A stretch of DNA of 64,000 nucleotides from the NCBI RefSeq assembly GCF_947490405.1, contig NZ_CANLGU010000007.1, positions 1-64,000 on the forward strand, given 5' to 3'. The position numbers were made by a program, and so were the translations under genes. This document shows positions 52,921 to 61,501 of the stretch, one piece after another. Origin of the DNA: an uncultured Algibacter sp. Lineage in GTDB: Bacteria; Bacteroidota; Bacteroidia; Flavobacteriales; Flavobacteriaceae. Under the pieces are notes generated by a model. The model ran no database searches, had not been told where the DNA came from, and saw only the letters and a program-made list of their open reading frames with translations. Position 1 is the stretch's first letter, and every line of letters begins with the position of its first letter.

Positions 52921-53490
52921 TCATTTTGATGCCAATACCATAGCACGTAGTTTTTCCATACAACGGTATTTCTTATTTCGTGCTGTACTCTCTTTTATTT
53001 TTAATTTTGAAGCTACGTCTTTTAAAGATTTTTTTTCAAAATAAAATATATTTAATAGTTCTTTACACGGTTGCCCTAAGTTTTTAAAAGCTAACATAGT
53101 TAACTTTAGTTTGTTGTTTTTTAAATCATTACTTTCACTATCATCGCTTCCAACAAACTCTAAAATTTCATAATTTAATGTGTTAGAGTTTTTAAAAGAT
53201 TTAGACCTTAAAATATCTATCCATTTATTTTTCGCAATTCTGTAAATATAGCCCTCTAAAGCGGTCTCGTTTTTTGGTGTAAATTTATTGCTTTTTATGT
53301 GTGTCCAAACTGTAATAAAAGCATCTTGATAGACATCTTTAGCGTGTTCAAGAGAACCATTATTTTTCAGAACTAATAATTCAATCTTTTTGTAATTATC
53401 ATTATAGAACCTTTCTAAGGTGTAAGAATCATTAGATTTTATAGCATTAATAAGCTCTAACTGGTTTAGATATTGTACTGATTTCCCCAT
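52921..53490 (-). CDS. ECF-type RNA polymerase sigma-70 factor
   Basis: 189 residues. Sigma2 at about 20-95 (ERFYNDNYKKIELLVLKNNGSLEHAKDVYQDAFITVWTHI, ALEGYIYRIAKNKWIDILRSK) and sigma4 at about 130-185 (LGQPCKELLNIFYFEKKSLKDVASKLKIKESTARNKKYRCMEKLRAMV). No C-terminal extension. First gene of the three-gene sigma/putative anti-sigma/TPR-CHAT operon. Target promoters unknown. Confidence 0.92.
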   Translation of the reverse strand: MGKSVQYLNQLELINAIKSNDSYTLERFYNDNYKKIELLVLKNNGSLEHAKDVYQDAFITVWTHIKSNKFTPKNETALEGYIYRIAKNKWIDILRSKSFKNSNTLNYEILEFVGSDDSESNDLKNNKLKLTMLAFKNLGQPCKELLNIFYFEKKSLKDVASKLKIKESTARNKKYRCMEKLRAMVLASK

Positions 53491-53709
53491 GAATTAATAG
53501 CTAGAGGAAATATACAATTATTTCATTTTACAACAAATACTTCACTGTCAAAGGGCTAATTTTTCGGTTATCTACTTTTGCTTAATTTTTCTTCCATAAA
53601 ATTTTATAGTTTTTATTTAATAATACCACATTAGCATGTGTTAATACCTTCTCATCGAAACAAATTTAAAATGTCATCATCAGTATTTCTTTTGTAGTAT
53701 TTTTGTAGC

Positions 53710-54087
53710 ATGAGTAAGCCGTTAACCGAACAAGAATTACATAACCTTGCAATGAATCATGTTGGAAAAGATTTGGAGCAAAGAGGATTTGAGTTTATAG
53801 CTGTAAACAGTAAGTTAAAAAAACATCCACAGTTTGTATGTATGGACAAAAATAAACAGTACTATTTTGTTATAGTACGAGCTGTAATTTTACCAGAAAA
53901 CCCAAATAATTATGATGTTGTTTGGATGGAATCTTTTAAAAAACATGCTAGAGATAAGGATGCAAAAGTACTATATGCAGGAGTTGGTATAGGTAGTACT
54001 AAAGGTGAAAAAGAACCTATTTATTTAAATGAAGATTATTTGTTAGAATATAACGGTATTCAAGTTTTAGAAACTAATTTAAATTAG
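53710..54087 (+). CDS. Small conserved protein upstream of apbE
   Basis: 125 residues: LTEQELHNLAMNHVGKDLEQRGFEFIAVNSKLKKHPQFVCMDKNKQYYFVIVRAV and VLYAGVGIGSTKGEKEPIYLNEDYLLEYNGI. An alpha/beta protein resembling nuclease-fold-like small domains in layout; function unknown. In other genomes it is often labelled Nqr subunit F although it has none of that subunit's domains. Its constant position 18 bp before apbE suggests a link to Nqr flavinylation or assembly. A TATTTTTG box ends 5 bp before the start codon. Confidence 0.78.
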   Translation: MSKPLTEQELHNLAMNHVGKDLEQRGFEFIAVNSKLKKHPQFVCMDKNKQYYFVIVRAVILPENPNNYDVVWMESFKKHARDKDAKVLYAGVGIGSTKGEKEPIYLNEDYLLEYNGIQVLETNLN

Positions 54088-54105
54088 AAAACTGTTTTTA
54101 TATAT

Positions 54106-55083
54106 ATGAGAATTTTAATTGTATTATGTGCCATTGTTGTTTTGTTTTCATGTAATCGAGAACATAAAAACACAAAAGTTTCTGGAACAGTTTTCGGAAC
54201 CAGCTATTCTATTATCTATGATTCAGATGAAAATTTTCAAAAGGAGTTTGATAGTCTGTTTAATATTATTAACAAGTCAATGTCTACTTACATTTTTGAT
54301 TCAGATATTTCTAAACTCAATAGAAATGAATCCTTTGAAATTGATGAACATTTTATAAGAGTTTATGATGCTTCTAAAGAAATTTTTGGACAAACAGAGG
54401 GTGCATTTGATCCTACCATAGGAAATGTAGTTAATGCTTGGAAATTTGGTGCAGAAAATACCATCGAAATTGTTGATAGTTTAAAAATTGATAGTTTAAT
54501 GCAATTTGTAGGGTTTGATAAAACATATAGACATAACAATACCATAAGAAAATCTAATCCAAATGTGTATTTGGAATTCAACGCTATAGCTAAGGGATAT
54601 GGTGTGGATGTAATTGGTGAATTTTTAGAAAATCAAAATATTACTGATTATTTAGTTGAAATTGGAGGAGAAATAAGAGTTAAAGGCTTAAATGCTGAAA
54701 AACAAAGCAAATGGAAAGTAGGAGTTGAAGAGCCTAATTTTGAAGGAGGCAAATCTATTCTAAAAGCAATAACACTAAAAGATGAAGCCATGGCAACATC
54801 TGGTACTTATAGGAAATTTAAAATAGATGATAAAGGAAACAGATATGCTCATATAATTGATACAGAAACCGGTTATCCCAGCAAAACAAACTTGTTAAGT
54901 ATTTCTGTTATTGCAGATAATTGTATGACTGCTGATGCCTATGCCACTGCATTTAAATCCATGGGAGTTGATAAAGTTAAAGCATTTTTAAAGATTCATT
55001 CAGAATTGAAAGTTTTTTTAATTTTTGAAAATGAAAATAAAGAGTTTGAAGCGTTAGCTTTAAACGGTTTTCCTGAAAGTTGA
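54106..55083 (+). CDS. apbE: FAD:protein FMN transferase ApbE
   Basis: 325 residues. Attaches FMN from FAD to Thr in Nqr and Rnf subunits; NqrC (and NqrB) in this window are expected substrates. A lipoprotein-like N-terminus (VLCAIVVLFSC, Cys16) places it in the periplasm. Motifs: VSGTVFGTSYSIIY, DSDISKLNR, FDPTIGNVVNAWKFG, YLEFNAIAKGYGVD, LVEIGGEIRVKG, MATSGTYRKF (FAD/Mg site) and HIIDTETGYPSKTNLLSISV with ADAYATAFKSMG. Confidence 0.94.
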   Translation: MRILIVLCAIVVLFSCNREHKNTKVSGTVFGTSYSIIYDSDENFQKEFDSLFNIINKSMSTYIFDSDISKLNRNESFEIDEHFIRVYDASKEIFGQTEGAFDPTIGNVVNAWKFGAENTIEIVDSLKIDSLMQFVGFDKTYRHNNTIRKSNPNVYLEFNAIAKGYGVDVIGEFLENQNITDYLVEIGGEIRVKGLNAEKQSKWKVGVEEPNFEGGKSILKAITLKDEAMATSGTYRKFKIDDKGNRYAHIIDTETGYPSKTNLLSISVIADNCMTADAYATAFKSMGVDKVKAFLKIHSELKVFLIFENENKEFEALALNGFPES

Positions 55084-55848
55084 TTATTTGTAAACCACAG
55101 GAATAATTTCACCTTTTGCTAAACAATATTTTTCTATTTTTTCTAATGAAAGTGTATTTGTGTAATCTACTTCTTCAACTCTAAAACCTATACTGCGAAG
55201 CTTATCAAAATAATCTAGTCCGTAAACACGAACATGATCGTACTGACCAAAAATTTTAGCGCGTTCTTTTTTATCAGTTATCGTGTTATCTTCAAAAGTT
55301 GTTTTTCTATTTAAATCTTGCGGAATTTGAAATATACCCCAGCCACTAGGTTTTAAAATCCTATATAATTCTTTCATAGCTTTGGTATCATCAGGAATAT
55401 GTTCTAATACATGGTTGCAAAAAATAACATCAAATTCGTTATCCTTAAATGGGAGGTTGCAGATATCTGCTTTAACATCGGCTAGTGGCGAATTTAAATC
55501 TGTTGTAACATAATTTAAATTATCCAACTTTTTGAAACGTTTGTAAAATGCTTGTTCAGGTGCAAAATGTAAAACTTTTAACTTTTCAGAAAAGAAGTTG
55601 GTTTCGTTTTGTAGATAAAACCATAATAATCTATGTCTTTCCAATGAAAGTGTTGAGGGGGATAACACATTGGTTCTTTGTGTACCATAGCCATAAGGTA
55701 AAAAGGTTTTAAAACTTTTTCCATCTATTGGATCTGTAAATTTATTACCTCTTAAAAAGAAAGCTAAAATTGGGCGTACAATATAGCTTAACCTTATTAA
55801 TAAGGGTCTTGGGATTGTATTTAGTATGAGTTTAAAAAAACGTTTCAT
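55084..55848 (-). CDS. Class I SAM-dependent methyltransferase
   Basis: 254 residues. N-terminal hydrophobic/basic 35 residues (KLILNTIPRPLLIRLSYIVRPILAFFLRG) may associate with the membrane. The methyltransferase core has KVLHFAPEQAFYKRFKKL (weak motif I), YVTTDLNSPLADVKADICNLPFKDNEFDVIFCNHVLEHIPDDTKAMKELYRILKPSGWGIFQIP. Substrate not predictable; such enzymes often act on lipids or glycans. The start overlaps the stop of map by one base, so both are co-translated. Confidence 0.85.
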   Translation of the reverse strand: MKRFFKLILNTIPRPLLIRLSYIVRPILAFFLRGNKFTDPIDGKSFKTFLPYGYGTQRTNVLSPSTLSLERHRLLWFYLQNETNFFSEKLKVLHFAPEQAFYKRFKKLDNLNYVTTDLNSPLADVKADICNLPFKDNEFDVIFCNHVLEHIPDDTKAMKELYRILKPSGWGIFQIPQDLNRKTTFEDNTITDKKERAKIFGQYDHVRVYGLDYFDKLRSIGFRVEEVDYTNTLSLEKIEKYCLAKGEIIPVVYK

Positions 55849-56666
55849 TAAAGCACTAAAGCCTCTTGACGAAACTCATTCTCTTCATCACTCTCAATAC
55901 CTAAAGCATCATATATATATGCAAAAGTGGATAGTAACTCTGGTTTACCATCAACTAAAGCAACATCATGTTCAAAATGTGCAGATGGTTTGTTATCTTG
56001 TGTGGTAATGGTCCAGCCATCTCTGTGTTGTTTAATGCGGTGCGTACCCATATTTATCATAGGTTCAATTGCTACTACCATACCTTCAACAAATTTCTTT
56101 CCTTTTCCACGCCTACCATAATTTGGCATTTCAGGATCTTCATGCATTTTACTGCCTAATCCATGGCCAACAAGTTCTCTAACTACACCATAACCATGAT
56201 CTTCACAATATTTTTGAATAGCATAACCTACATCGCCAACACGATTATTAGCTTTAAATTCCCTGATACCAACGTATAAAGATTCTTTTGTTACTTGAAG
56301 TAGTTTTTCTGTTTCAGGATCAATTTTTCCAACTGGGAATGTGTATGCATGATCACCATAGAATCCATTTTTTAAAGCTCCGCAGTCTATAGAAATAATA
56401 TCGCCTTCAGTAAGAGGGTCTCCATTAGGAATACCATGTACTACTTGAGAATTAGGACTCATACATAGTGTATTAGGAAAGTCATATAACCCTAAAAAAC
56501 CAGGAATTGCTCCATGATCTCTAATATGCTCCTCAGCAATTTTATCTAATTGAAGTGTTGTTACTCCGGGCTTTATGGCTTTGGCTAATTCACCTAAGGT
56601 TTTAGATACTATTAATGCACTTTCTCGCATTAACTCAATTTCCTCTCTTGTTTTAACAATAATCAT
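55848..56666 (-). CDS. map: Methionine aminopeptidase, type I
   Basis: Removes the N-terminal Met from new proteins. 272 residues. Motifs: TREEIELMRESALIVSKTLGELAK, SPNSQVVHGIPNGDPL, GDIISIDCGALKNGFYGDHAYTFPVG (metal Asp residues), VRELVGHGLGSKMHEDPEMPNYG (metal His), VVAIEPMINMGT (metal Glu) and AHFEHDVALVDGKPELLS (last metal Glu). Bacterial type Ia without N-terminal extension. Confidence 0.96.
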   Translation of the reverse strand: MIIVKTREEIELMRESALIVSKTLGELAKAIKPGVTTLQLDKIAEEHIRDHGAIPGFLGLYDFPNTLCMSPNSQVVHGIPNGDPLTEGDIISIDCGALKNGFYGDHAYTFPVGKIDPETEKLLQVTKESLYVGIREFKANNRVGDVGYAIQKYCEDHGYGVVRELVGHGLGSKMHEDPEMPNYGRRGKGKKFVEGMVVAIEPMINMGTHRIKQHRDGWTITTQDNKPSAHFEHDVALVDGKPELLSTFAYIYDALGIESDEENEFRQEALVL

Positions 56667-56707
56667 AAAAATAGTAATAGGAGTGCAAAGATACTTAAAA
56701 ACTCCAC

Positions 56708-57112
56708 TTATTTAAACAACCCAAAAAAGCCTTTCTTTTTCTGCGGAATAGGAGGCACTGTATTTGTTAGCATTTGATATACTTCTCCCCAACCAGGAAA
56801 ACCACCAATATTTCTATCATCAATAAATAAATCTGCATTTATTTTTCTGCTAATATCATTTGTGTATTCTTCTTCAGCAAAACTTTTATTAACAGCATAA
56901 AAACGAATGCCATTGTCTTCACAAAATTTAACAGCTTCATCTAGTTTATCACCACATCTGTAGGTCCACAATATTAATCGATGCCCTTCTTCTTGTAACT
57001 TCTTTAAAGTTTCAAAAGCAAATAAAATAGGTTTCCCAATTTTTGGGTAAGCATCTTCAACAATAGTACCGTCAAAATCTACAGCAATAATAAGTGTATC
57101 GTTAAAATTCAT
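56708..57112 (-). CDS. HAD-type phosphatase, BT0820-like
   Basis: 134 residues. VDFDGTI (nucleophile Asp), LILWTYRCGDKLDEAVKFCEDNGI and LFIDDRNIGGFPGW match a small HAD subgroup found in Bacteroidota. Too short for a cap domain. Substrate unknown. The end of the protein is a short basic/hydrophobic tail (KKKGFFGLF). Lies between gpmI and map on the same strand. Confidence 0.85.
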   Translation of the reverse strand: MNFNDTLIIAVDFDGTIVEDAYPKIGKPILFAFETLKKLQEEGHRLILWTYRCGDKLDEAVKFCEDNGIRFYAVNKSFAEEEYTNDISRKINADLFIDDRNIGGFPGWGEVYQMLTNTVPPIPQKKKGFFGLFK

Positions 57113-57164
57113 TTAATTTAAGGCATTAATCAATTGTAAAGTTACACTAATTTTTTAATCATAG

Positions 57165-58679
57165 CTAAACTAAAGGATGCTGTGTCATGGCTTTTGGTTG
57201 CTCAACATTCATAAGTTTTAGAATTGTTGGTGCAACGTCTCCTAATACACCATCTTTTATTTCAGTAAGATCGTTATCAATTAAAATAATAGGAACTGGA
57301 TTTGTTGTATGTGCTGTGTTTGGTGTTCCATCAGGATTAATCATGGTTTCGCAATTTCCATGATCAGCAATAAGAAGTGTTGTATATCCATTATTTAAAC
57401 CTGTAGTAACAACATTTTTTACACATTCATCAACAGCTTCACAAGCTTTTATGGCAGCATCCATAACACCTGTATGTCCTACCATATCACCATTTGCAAA
57501 GTTTAAACATACAAAATCAACTTCTGCTTTTTTTAATTCAGGTATCAGAGCATCTGTTAGTTCATAAGCACTCATTTCTGGCTTTAAATCATAAGTAGCC
57601 ACTTTTGGAGAGTTTTTAAGAATACGAGACTCACCTTCAAAGGGAGCTTCTTGCCCTCCAGAAAAGAAAAATGTGACATGTGGATATTTCTCAGTTTCAG
57701 CAATTCTAATTTGCTTTTTTTCATTTTTAGCTAAAACTTCACCTAATGTTTCTGTAATATTATCTTTATTGAATATTACTTTAATACCTTCAAATGCATC
57801 ACTATAATTAGTTATAGTTACATAATATAAATTTAATTTTTTAGTGCCGTAATCAGGGAAATCTCTTTGATTTAACATCTCTGTTAACTCTCTACCTCGG
57901 TCTGTTCTGAAATTAAAAAAGATTACCACATCATCTTCTGTAATTTTAGAAACTGGTTCATTATTGTTATCGGTAACGATTAATGGTTTAATAAACTCAT
58001 CAGTTACCTCGTTATTATAATTCTCTTGTATGGACGATGAAAGATTTGTTGTTTTTGTACCAACCCCACTTACAATTGCATCATAGGCAAGTTTAACACG
58101 CTCCCAACGTTTATCTCTATCCATGGCATAATATCTACCTGTTACAGTTGCTATTTTTGCGTTTGTGTTTTTTATGTAACCTTCTAAATCTTCTATATAA
58201 CCTTTACCAGATTTTGGGTCTACATCTCTTCCATCAGTAAAAGCATGGATAAAAGAATTTACCCCAGCTTTATTAGCGGCATCTATAAATCCTTTTAAAT
58301 GACTGGTGTGGGCATGAACTCCACCATTACTTAATAATCCTAAGAAATGAACACTTTTATTATTATCTGAAGCGTATTTTAAAGCGTCAATTAATACTTT
58401 TTCATCCTTTAAAGTATCTTGCTCAATAGCTAAGTTAATTTTAGCTAAATCTTGATAAACAATTCTACCAGCACCTAAATTCATATGTCCAACTTCGCTA
58501 TTTCCCATTTGTCCTTTTGGTAATCCAACATGCAAACCATCAGTTCTAAGGGTAGCAAAAGGGTACTTTTTATAAAGGGAATCTATAAAAGAAGTATTAG
58601 CATGATCGATAGCTGAAACTTTAGGATCTGGAGAGTTTCCCCATCCATCTAGTATCATTAAAATTACTTTTTTGTTCAT
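57165..58679 (-). CDS. gpmI: 2,3-bisphosphoglycerate-independent phosphoglycerate mutase
   Basis: Interconverts 3- and 2-phosphoglycerate using two Mn2+. 504 residues. MILDGWG (metal Asp), GQMGNSEVGHMNLGAGRI with phospho-acceptor Ser61, HAFTDGRDVDPKSGKGY, YYAMDRDKRWERVKLAYDA, FNFRTDRGRELT, FFFSGGQE, LNFANGDMVGHTG, and LLIADHGNCETM are all present. Likely active. Confidence 0.97.
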   Translation of the reverse strand: MNKKVILMILDGWGNSPDPKVSAIDHANTSFIDSLYKKYPFATLRTDGLHVGLPKGQMGNSEVGHMNLGAGRIVYQDLAKINLAIEQDTLKDEKVLIDALKYASDNNKSVHFLGLLSNGGVHAHTSHLKGFIDAANKAGVNSFIHAFTDGRDVDPKSGKGYIEDLEGYIKNTNAKIATVTGRYYAMDRDKRWERVKLAYDAIVSGVGTKTTNLSSSIQENYNNEVTDEFIKPLIVTDNNNEPVSKITEDDVVIFFNFRTDRGRELTEMLNQRDFPDYGTKKLNLYYVTITNYSDAFEGIKVIFNKDNITETLGEVLAKNEKKQIRIAETEKYPHVTFFFSGGQEAPFEGESRILKNSPKVATYDLKPEMSAYELTDALIPELKKAEVDFVCLNFANGDMVGHTGVMDAAIKACEAVDECVKNVVTTGLNNGYTTLLIADHGNCETMINPDGTPNTAHTTNPVPIILIDNDLTEIKDGVLGDVAPTILKLMNVEQPKAMTQHPLV

Positions 58680-58929
58680 TTTTTGTTAAAATTTAAAACT
58701 AAACAAAGATACATAAGTTTATATAAAATGATGCTAAAAAACCCTCTGAAAACCCTTAATTATCAAGGATTTTATTGGTTTTTATAAAAGAAAACGTTTT
58801 CGTTAATATTTGTATAATAAATGTTAAAAATGTGTTATAAATATTTATTTGTGTAACAGATTGGAATTTATATCGTCTCTTTAGTATATCAAAAAACGTA
58901 AATCAATAATCAAATTAAAATCTTTCATC

Positions 58930-59337
58930 ATGAAAAAAACAATCATTATTTCCGCAATCGCATTATGCTTTTCAATTGTATCAGTAAATGCAACACCATC
59001 AAACATTACTACTAATTATGAAGTTGAAGCTTTTTTTAAAGTGAATTCTTTCTGTGTGTCTATCGCTAAAGGCGATTTAGAAACAGTACAAAAACTAATT
59101 AGTAGAGGAGCAGATGTAAATGCAAAATCTAATGGAATGACACCATTAATGTATGCTGCAAAGTTTAACAGAACTGATATTTTAGAACTTCTAATTGTAC
59201 ATGGCGCTAACTTAAAAGTTAAGTCTGACAAAAAAATGACGGCTTTAAAATATGCACAATTACATGGCGCTAAGGATGCTGAAGCTATCTTAGAAAAAGC
59301 TTTGGCAGATGCAAAATCTAAAAAAAGAAAAAAATAA
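58930..59337 (+). CDS. Secreted ankyrin repeat protein
   Basis: 135 residues with a signal peptide (KKTIIISAIALCFSIVSVNA). About 41-130 has three ankyrin-type repeats: GDLETVQKLISRGADVNAKS, GMTPLMYAAKFNRTDILELLIVHGANLKVKS, and MTALKYAQLHGAKDAEAILEK. Ends in a poly-basic tail (SKKRKK). A periplasmic protein-binding module; partner unknown. Preceded by 250 bp with no other gene. Confidence 0.85.
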   Translation: MKKTIIISAIALCFSIVSVNATPSNITTNYEVEAFFKVNSFCVSIAKGDLETVQKLISRGADVNAKSNGMTPLMYAAKFNRTDILELLIVHGANLKVKSDKKMTALKYAQLHGAKDAEAILEKALADAKSKKRKK

Positions 59338-59357
59338 TTATTTGAGTTAGTCACTCA

Positions 59358-59390
59358 CAAAAAAGCCTCGTTTATCGAGGCTTTTTAATT
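59358..59390. terminator. Bidirectional terminator
   Basis: AAAGCCTCG (59362-59370), loop TTTAT-like, CGAGGCTTT (59376-59384) with A and T runs on the two sides, between the ankyrin gene and convergent M48 peptidase gene. Confidence 0.88.
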
Positions 59391-59391
59391 T

Positions 59392-60159
59392 TTATTGATT
59401 TCTATATTTTTCAATAGCATCTTCTATTTTTTCAATTCTATTATCTGGATCTGGATGTGTACTTTTAAATTCAGGCACACGATTGGGACCTGCAGCGTCT
59501 TTTAGAATTTCCATAACTCCTATCATCTCTTTTGGATTATAGCCAGCTTTTATCATGAATAACACCCCTAAATCATCACTTTCTAATTCGTCGTCACGTC
59601 CATTGGTTAAAAGCGTTTGTTGGCCAATACCACTTACCAAACCTCCCATGTCTGCACCAACAGAGCCTGCTGTTGCTAACCCTTGCCAATATTCACTCTC
59701 AGCTATACGTTCTGCACTGTGCCTACCCAAAACATGTCCAATTTCATGTCCTAATACACCTGCTAGCTGGTCTTCATTTTCTAGTTTAGAGAAAAGCGCG
59801 TGTGTAATAAATATTTGACCTCCAGGTAATGCAAAAGCGTTAATGGTTTGTGGATCTGCTAATAAGTGAAACTCATATTTGTAAGGTGTTTGTCTAGCAA
59901 TACTATTGTTTACTAATTTGTTTCCAACGTTATCAACCAATGCTTGATATTGGTTGTTTGGATGTAGCCCCCCATGCTGTTGTGCCATTTGCGGTGCATT
60001 TTGTAAGCCTATAGCAATCTCTTTATCTGGAGTCATAGATATGGTTTGCATCCTGCCTGTATATGGATTTTCTTCTCTTTGGCTACATCTTTTAAATACA
60101 AAAAATAGAGCTATAGCAACTCCAATTAATAGCCTGAATTTTAGATTTCTTCCTCTCAT
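59392..60159 (-). CDS. M48 family zinc metallopeptidase
   Basis: 255 residues. An N-terminal hydrophobic segment (LLIGVAIALFFVFKRC) anchors it or serves as signal peptide with a possible lipid Cys. The zinc motif is VLGHEIGHVLGRHSAERI (HExxH), the third ligand Glu lies in DELESDDLGVLFMIKAGY, and the substrate groove NAFALPGGQIFITHALF precedes it. Related to periplasmic BepA/LoiP-type proteases for outer membrane protein quality control. Confidence 0.92.
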   Translation of the reverse strand: MRGRNLKFRLLIGVAIALFFVFKRCSQREENPYTGRMQTISMTPDKEIAIGLQNAPQMAQQHGGLHPNNQYQALVDNVGNKLVNNSIARQTPYKYEFHLLADPQTINAFALPGGQIFITHALFSKLENEDQLAGVLGHEIGHVLGRHSAERIAESEYWQGLATAGSVGADMGGLVSGIGQQTLLTNGRDDELESDDLGVLFMIKAGYNPKEMIGVMEILKDAAGPNRVPEFKSTHPDPDNRIEKIEDAIEKYRNQ

Positions 60160-60252
60160 TTTAAAAAAATTAGTAACTAAAATTACAAAAATTTAGATAA
60201 TACTTAATTTGACACTAGTTTTTTAATTAGGTCACTAGGTATAAAGTAGGTG

Positions 60253-60762
60253 TTATAGATTTTTATACATGGTGTAGTGCAAGCCAATATCTTTTATGAT
60301 GAACGATTTTCCAATAACCTGGTAGTTATTTTTTTTATAGAAATTAATGGCTACTTCTCTAGCGTTGCACCATATTGCTGTAATATGTTTTTCTCTGAGC
60401 ATGTTTTCTCCATGTTTTAAAAGTATATGCCCCAAACCTTTACCTTGAAAAGATTCTAAAACTGCCATTCCTCTTAATTGGTACTGTGTTTTTTCTGAAG
60501 AAATAATAGAATTTGATTTTTTAAAAAAAGAGCTTACACCAATTAATTTATGCTCATGTAAAATACCTAGATGTAATGTGGTTTCGAGATTGTCTCCATC
60601 AAAAACACATGAATCTACAGGTTTTTCTGCTCTTAAAACAGGGTGTCTTACAGTATGTGTTTCTTCAGATGATATAAGTTTAACTATGTAGTTTGAAGTT
60701 TTAATGAATTTTGATTTTATGCTTTTCAAACTTAAAATATTTTTAAGAATTATTACCTTCAC
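60253..60762 (-). CDS. GNAT family N-acetyltransferase
   Basis: Up to 169 residues. The GNAT core has HEHKLIGVSSFF, QLRGMAVLESFQGKGLGHILLKHGENML (acetyl-CoA loop Q-G-K-G-L-G), AIWCNAREVAINFYKKNNYQVIG and HYTMYKNL at the end. The frame begins at a GTG only 14 bp from the divergent next gene; the first 26 residues do not fit the family, which normally begins near VKLISSEETHTVRHPVLR. No ATG is available there, so the true start is uncertain. Substrate unknown. Confidence 0.78.
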   Translation of the reverse strand: MKVIILKNILSLKSIKSKFIKTSNYIVKLISSEETHTVRHPVLRAEKPVDSCVFDGDNLETTLHLGILHEHKLIGVSSFFKKSNSIISSEKTQYQLRGMAVLESFQGKGLGHILLKHGENMLREKHITAIWCNAREVAINFYKKNNYQVIGKSFIIKDIGLHYTMYKNL

Positions 60763-60776
60763 TTAAAACTTATTTT

Positions 60777-61202
60777 ATGGCGATTGAATTTAAAATCATA
60801 GAAAAAGAACATATTGATTTAGTAATCCCTTTGGTACAAAAGTTAAATGGTTTTGAATTGACTGCAGCTATACTGAAGGGGCGTTTTGCAGAAATGATAA
60901 CTCAAAACTATGAATGTGCTGTTATTTACGATGAAAGTAAATTGATTGGTGTTTGTGGCTTGTGGTATTGCACCAGACACTATTCTGGACGGAGTGTTGA
61001 GGCGGACCATGTTTTTATTGATGATGATTATAGAGGGCAAGGTTTGGGTAAAAAGTTTTTTGATTGGATTTATAATTATGTCTCTAAAAAAGGCGTAGAG
61101 ACCATAGAACTAAATACTTATGTGAGTAACCATCCTTCGCATAAATTTTATTATAACGAAGGCTTTAATATTCTAGGTTATCATTTTTTAAAAAAGCTAT
61201 AA
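60777..61202 (+). CDS. GNAT family N-acetyltransferase
   Basis: 141 residues. DESKLIGVCGLWYC, EADHVFIDDDYRGQGLGKKFFDWIYNYV (CoA loop R-G-Q-G-L-G) and LNTYVSNHPSHKFYYNEGFNILGYHF give the typical fold. Divergent from another GNAT gene with 14 bp between them, and upstream of tRNA-Gly. Substrate unknown. Confidence 0.88.
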   Translation: MAIEFKIIEKEHIDLVIPLVQKLNGFELTAAILKGRFAEMITQNYECAVIYDESKLIGVCGLWYCTRHYSGRSVEADHVFIDDDYRGQGLGKKFFDWIYNYVSKKGVETIELNTYVSNHPSHKFYYNEGFNILGYHFLKKL

Positions 61203-61209
61203 TTTTTTC

Positions 61210-61239
61210 TTGCATAAGCAGAAACTGTTTATATATTTG
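61210..61239 (+). promoter_or_regulatory. Promoter of tRNA-Gly
   Basis: TTG (61210-61212) and TATATTTG (61232-61239) with a 19-bp spacer match the Bacteroidota consensus. The tRNA begins 15 bp after the -7 element. Confidence 0.7.
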
Positions 61240-61253
61240 CAACGGAATTAAAG

Positions 61254-61326
61254 GCGGGAGTAGCTCAGTTGGTAGAGCGTCAGCCTTCCAAGCTGAATGT
61301 CGCCAGTTCGAACCTGGTCTCCCGCT
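61254..61326 (+). tRNA. tRNA-Gly (anticodon TCC)
   Basis: A 73-nt cloverleaf: acceptor GCGGGAG/CTCCCGC, D arm GCTC...GAGC, anticodon stem TCAGC/GCTGA with loop CTTCCAA (anticodon TCC, reads GGA/GGG), T arm GCCAG-TTCGAAC-CTGGT, discriminator T. CCA is not encoded. Confidence 0.96.
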
Positions 61327-61409
61327 CTAAAGCTTCATAGAAATATGAGGCTTTTTTTATGCAGATAAGTTTTGACTTTGTAATATGCTTGTTGTTAGCA
61401 AGTATGCCC

Positions 61410-61493
61410 GCGTGAGGGATAGTAGTGGAAAGCCCACAGCGAGGTACGAGCGAGGACTTGTAACGGATAGCCCGACCCTTTAGGGGCACGCCC
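61410..61493 (-). repeat. Dispersed REP-like element, copy R3
   Basis: On the minus strand: GGGCGTGCCCCTAAAGGGTC, GGGCTATCCGTTAC, a middle of about 40 nt with GTCCTCGCTCG, then CACTACTATCCCTCACGC. Same framework as R2 but with GCGTG/CACGC ends instead of GCGTTA/TAACGC, a compensated change that keeps the ends complementary. It lies between the tRNA and pepE. Confidence 0.72.
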
Positions 61494-61501
61494 AAAGTAT
61501 T

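Noticed and set aside
61280-61495. Open frame on the minus strand with a RFELATFSLEG-like ending
   Set aside because: It is the antisense translation of the tRNA-Gly gene and the REP-like repeat next to it; this peptide is a well-known artefact of tRNA shadows.
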